Positions 63,556 to 64,000 of a stretch of 64,000 nt of DNA are shown piece after piece (the stretch's first letter is position 1; each line of letters starts with the position of its first letter). The stretch comes from Ardenticatena maritima (GTDB lineage Bacteria > Chloroflexota > Anaerolineae > Ardenticatenales > Ardenticatenaceae): the NCBI RefSeq assembly GCF_001306175.1, contig NZ_LGKN01000004.1, positions 62,001 to 126,000 of the forward strand, given 5' to 3'. A program made the position numbers and the translations under genes. The notes beneath the pieces were generated by a model. That model had not been told where the DNA came from. It did not search any database and saw only the letters and a program-made list of their open reading frames with translations.

Positions 63556-64000
63556 CTAAAAGTGAAACGCTAAACTATTAATTCCCAAGCGACGTAGAAC
63601 ACGCCACCAAAGCAAACCGTTCCAGGCAGCCATGCTTACTGCCGTCGCAACGGCGGCACCCAAAATCCCCCATAGCGGTACCAGTACAAAATTAAGCAGC
63701 AGGTTCAGAACAGCAGCAAGGCCTATCCAAAGCACCGTTTCTCGCTCATGACCCGTCATATTGAGCAAAAACGCCACCGATCCCGCCGCTGAGTTGACCA
63801 TCTGCCCGCCTAACAAAACCAATAATGGGAAATATGATGCGTCAAACTCAGCCCCAAAAACAAACCGAAAAAACGGCCGCCCCACCAATACAAACATGGC
63901 TGTCAACAATATATTGAATACCAGCACGACTCTGGCACTCTGAGTAACCAGACGCTGCAGCCGTTCCTTTTCGCCACGCGCCCAGAGTTCGGCAAACCGA
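63556..64000 (-). CDS. C-terminal part of a polysaccharide flippase (Wzx/MOP type), 5' end beyond window
   Basis: The frame is open to the window edge (visible N-terminal residues RFAELWARGEKERLQRL). At least four hydrophobic segments are visible, with FGAEFDASYFPLLVLLGGQM and LNLLLNFVLVPLWGILGAAVATAV, typical of the last third of MOP-superfamily exporters (RfbX/Wzx). It would flip the lipid-linked repeat unit for the polymerase encoded just downstream. About 148 residues are visible. Confidence 0.85.
   Translation of the reverse strand, partial: RFAELWARGEKERLQRLVTQSARVVLVFNILLTAMFVLVGRPFFRFVFGAEFDASYFPLLVLLGGQMVNSAAGSVAFLLNMTGHERETVLWIGLAAVLNLLLNFVLVPLWGILGAAVATAVSMAAWNGLLWWRVLRRLGINSLAFHF

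Overview
The window is a GC-rich bacterial chromosome segment, most likely from the phylum Chloroflexota (an Anaerolineae- or Ardenticatenia-like bacterium). This placement is an inference from gene content: a Tad-type pilus cluster with no outer-membrane secretin in the window, Kelch/DUF11 secreted proteins ending in a short LP(L/A)I tail, a fused gamma-alpha 2-oxoacid:ferredoxin oxidoreductase, demethylmenaquinone-type methyltransferase, a leuS T-box and an LPXTG protein. No rRNA is present to confirm it.

Region 1 (1-20.2 kb) is mostly on the minus strand. After the tail of a GH57/DUF3536 protein come hpf, comF and a DUF192 gene, which sit downstream of a complete Tad motor module (cpaB, a receiver-fused cpaE/tadZ, cpaF, tadB, tadC). 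Upstream of the motor lie a 1343-residue Kelch/DUF11/TIG surface protein, a TadG-like von Willebrand A protein and two TadE-like pseudopilins read from a clear promoter at 15.85 kb. Above that is a separate operon: a degenerate histidine kinase that has lost its phospho-acceptor His and ATP-binding residues, a NarL-type response regulator, an intact DegS-like kinase and an LPQTG-anchored surface protein. I read the whole block as a cell-surface/pilus unit with its own signalling.

Region 2 (20.3-51.7 kb) is mostly plus-strand housekeeping: Nif3-like, zinc-ribbon coiled-coil and radA genes; a secreted copper-amine-oxidase-like protein without copper ligands; a PucR/CdaR-type regulator followed by two type I glutamine synthetases. 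Near-identical palindromes lie upstream of the regulator and of glnA at the same distance from identical -10 boxes. Then come rplS, an acetyltransferase-less glmU, a CorC-type CBS protein, cdd, korAB, a 1194-residue GH13 protein, ubiE/menG, an inositol-phosphatase-like gene, an MBL-fold hydrolase, rplI, two tRNA-Ala genes, a T-box-controlled leuS, ridA, a four-S1-domain protein and clpC.

Region 3 (51.7-64 kb, minus strand) is a surface polysaccharide locus: two O-antigen ligase/polymerase-like proteins, an NTase, a priming glycosyltransferase, a GDP-mannose epimerase-like SDR, GT26 and GT4 glycosyltransferases, four sulfotransferase genes and a flippase running off the window. The 58.7-63.5 kb part is visibly AT-richer than the rest, suggesting acquisition. 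Two genes here (the priming transferase and one sulfotransferase) are broken at the same octamer, GTTTTTTG; the sulfotransferase also carries a 5-bp tandem duplication.
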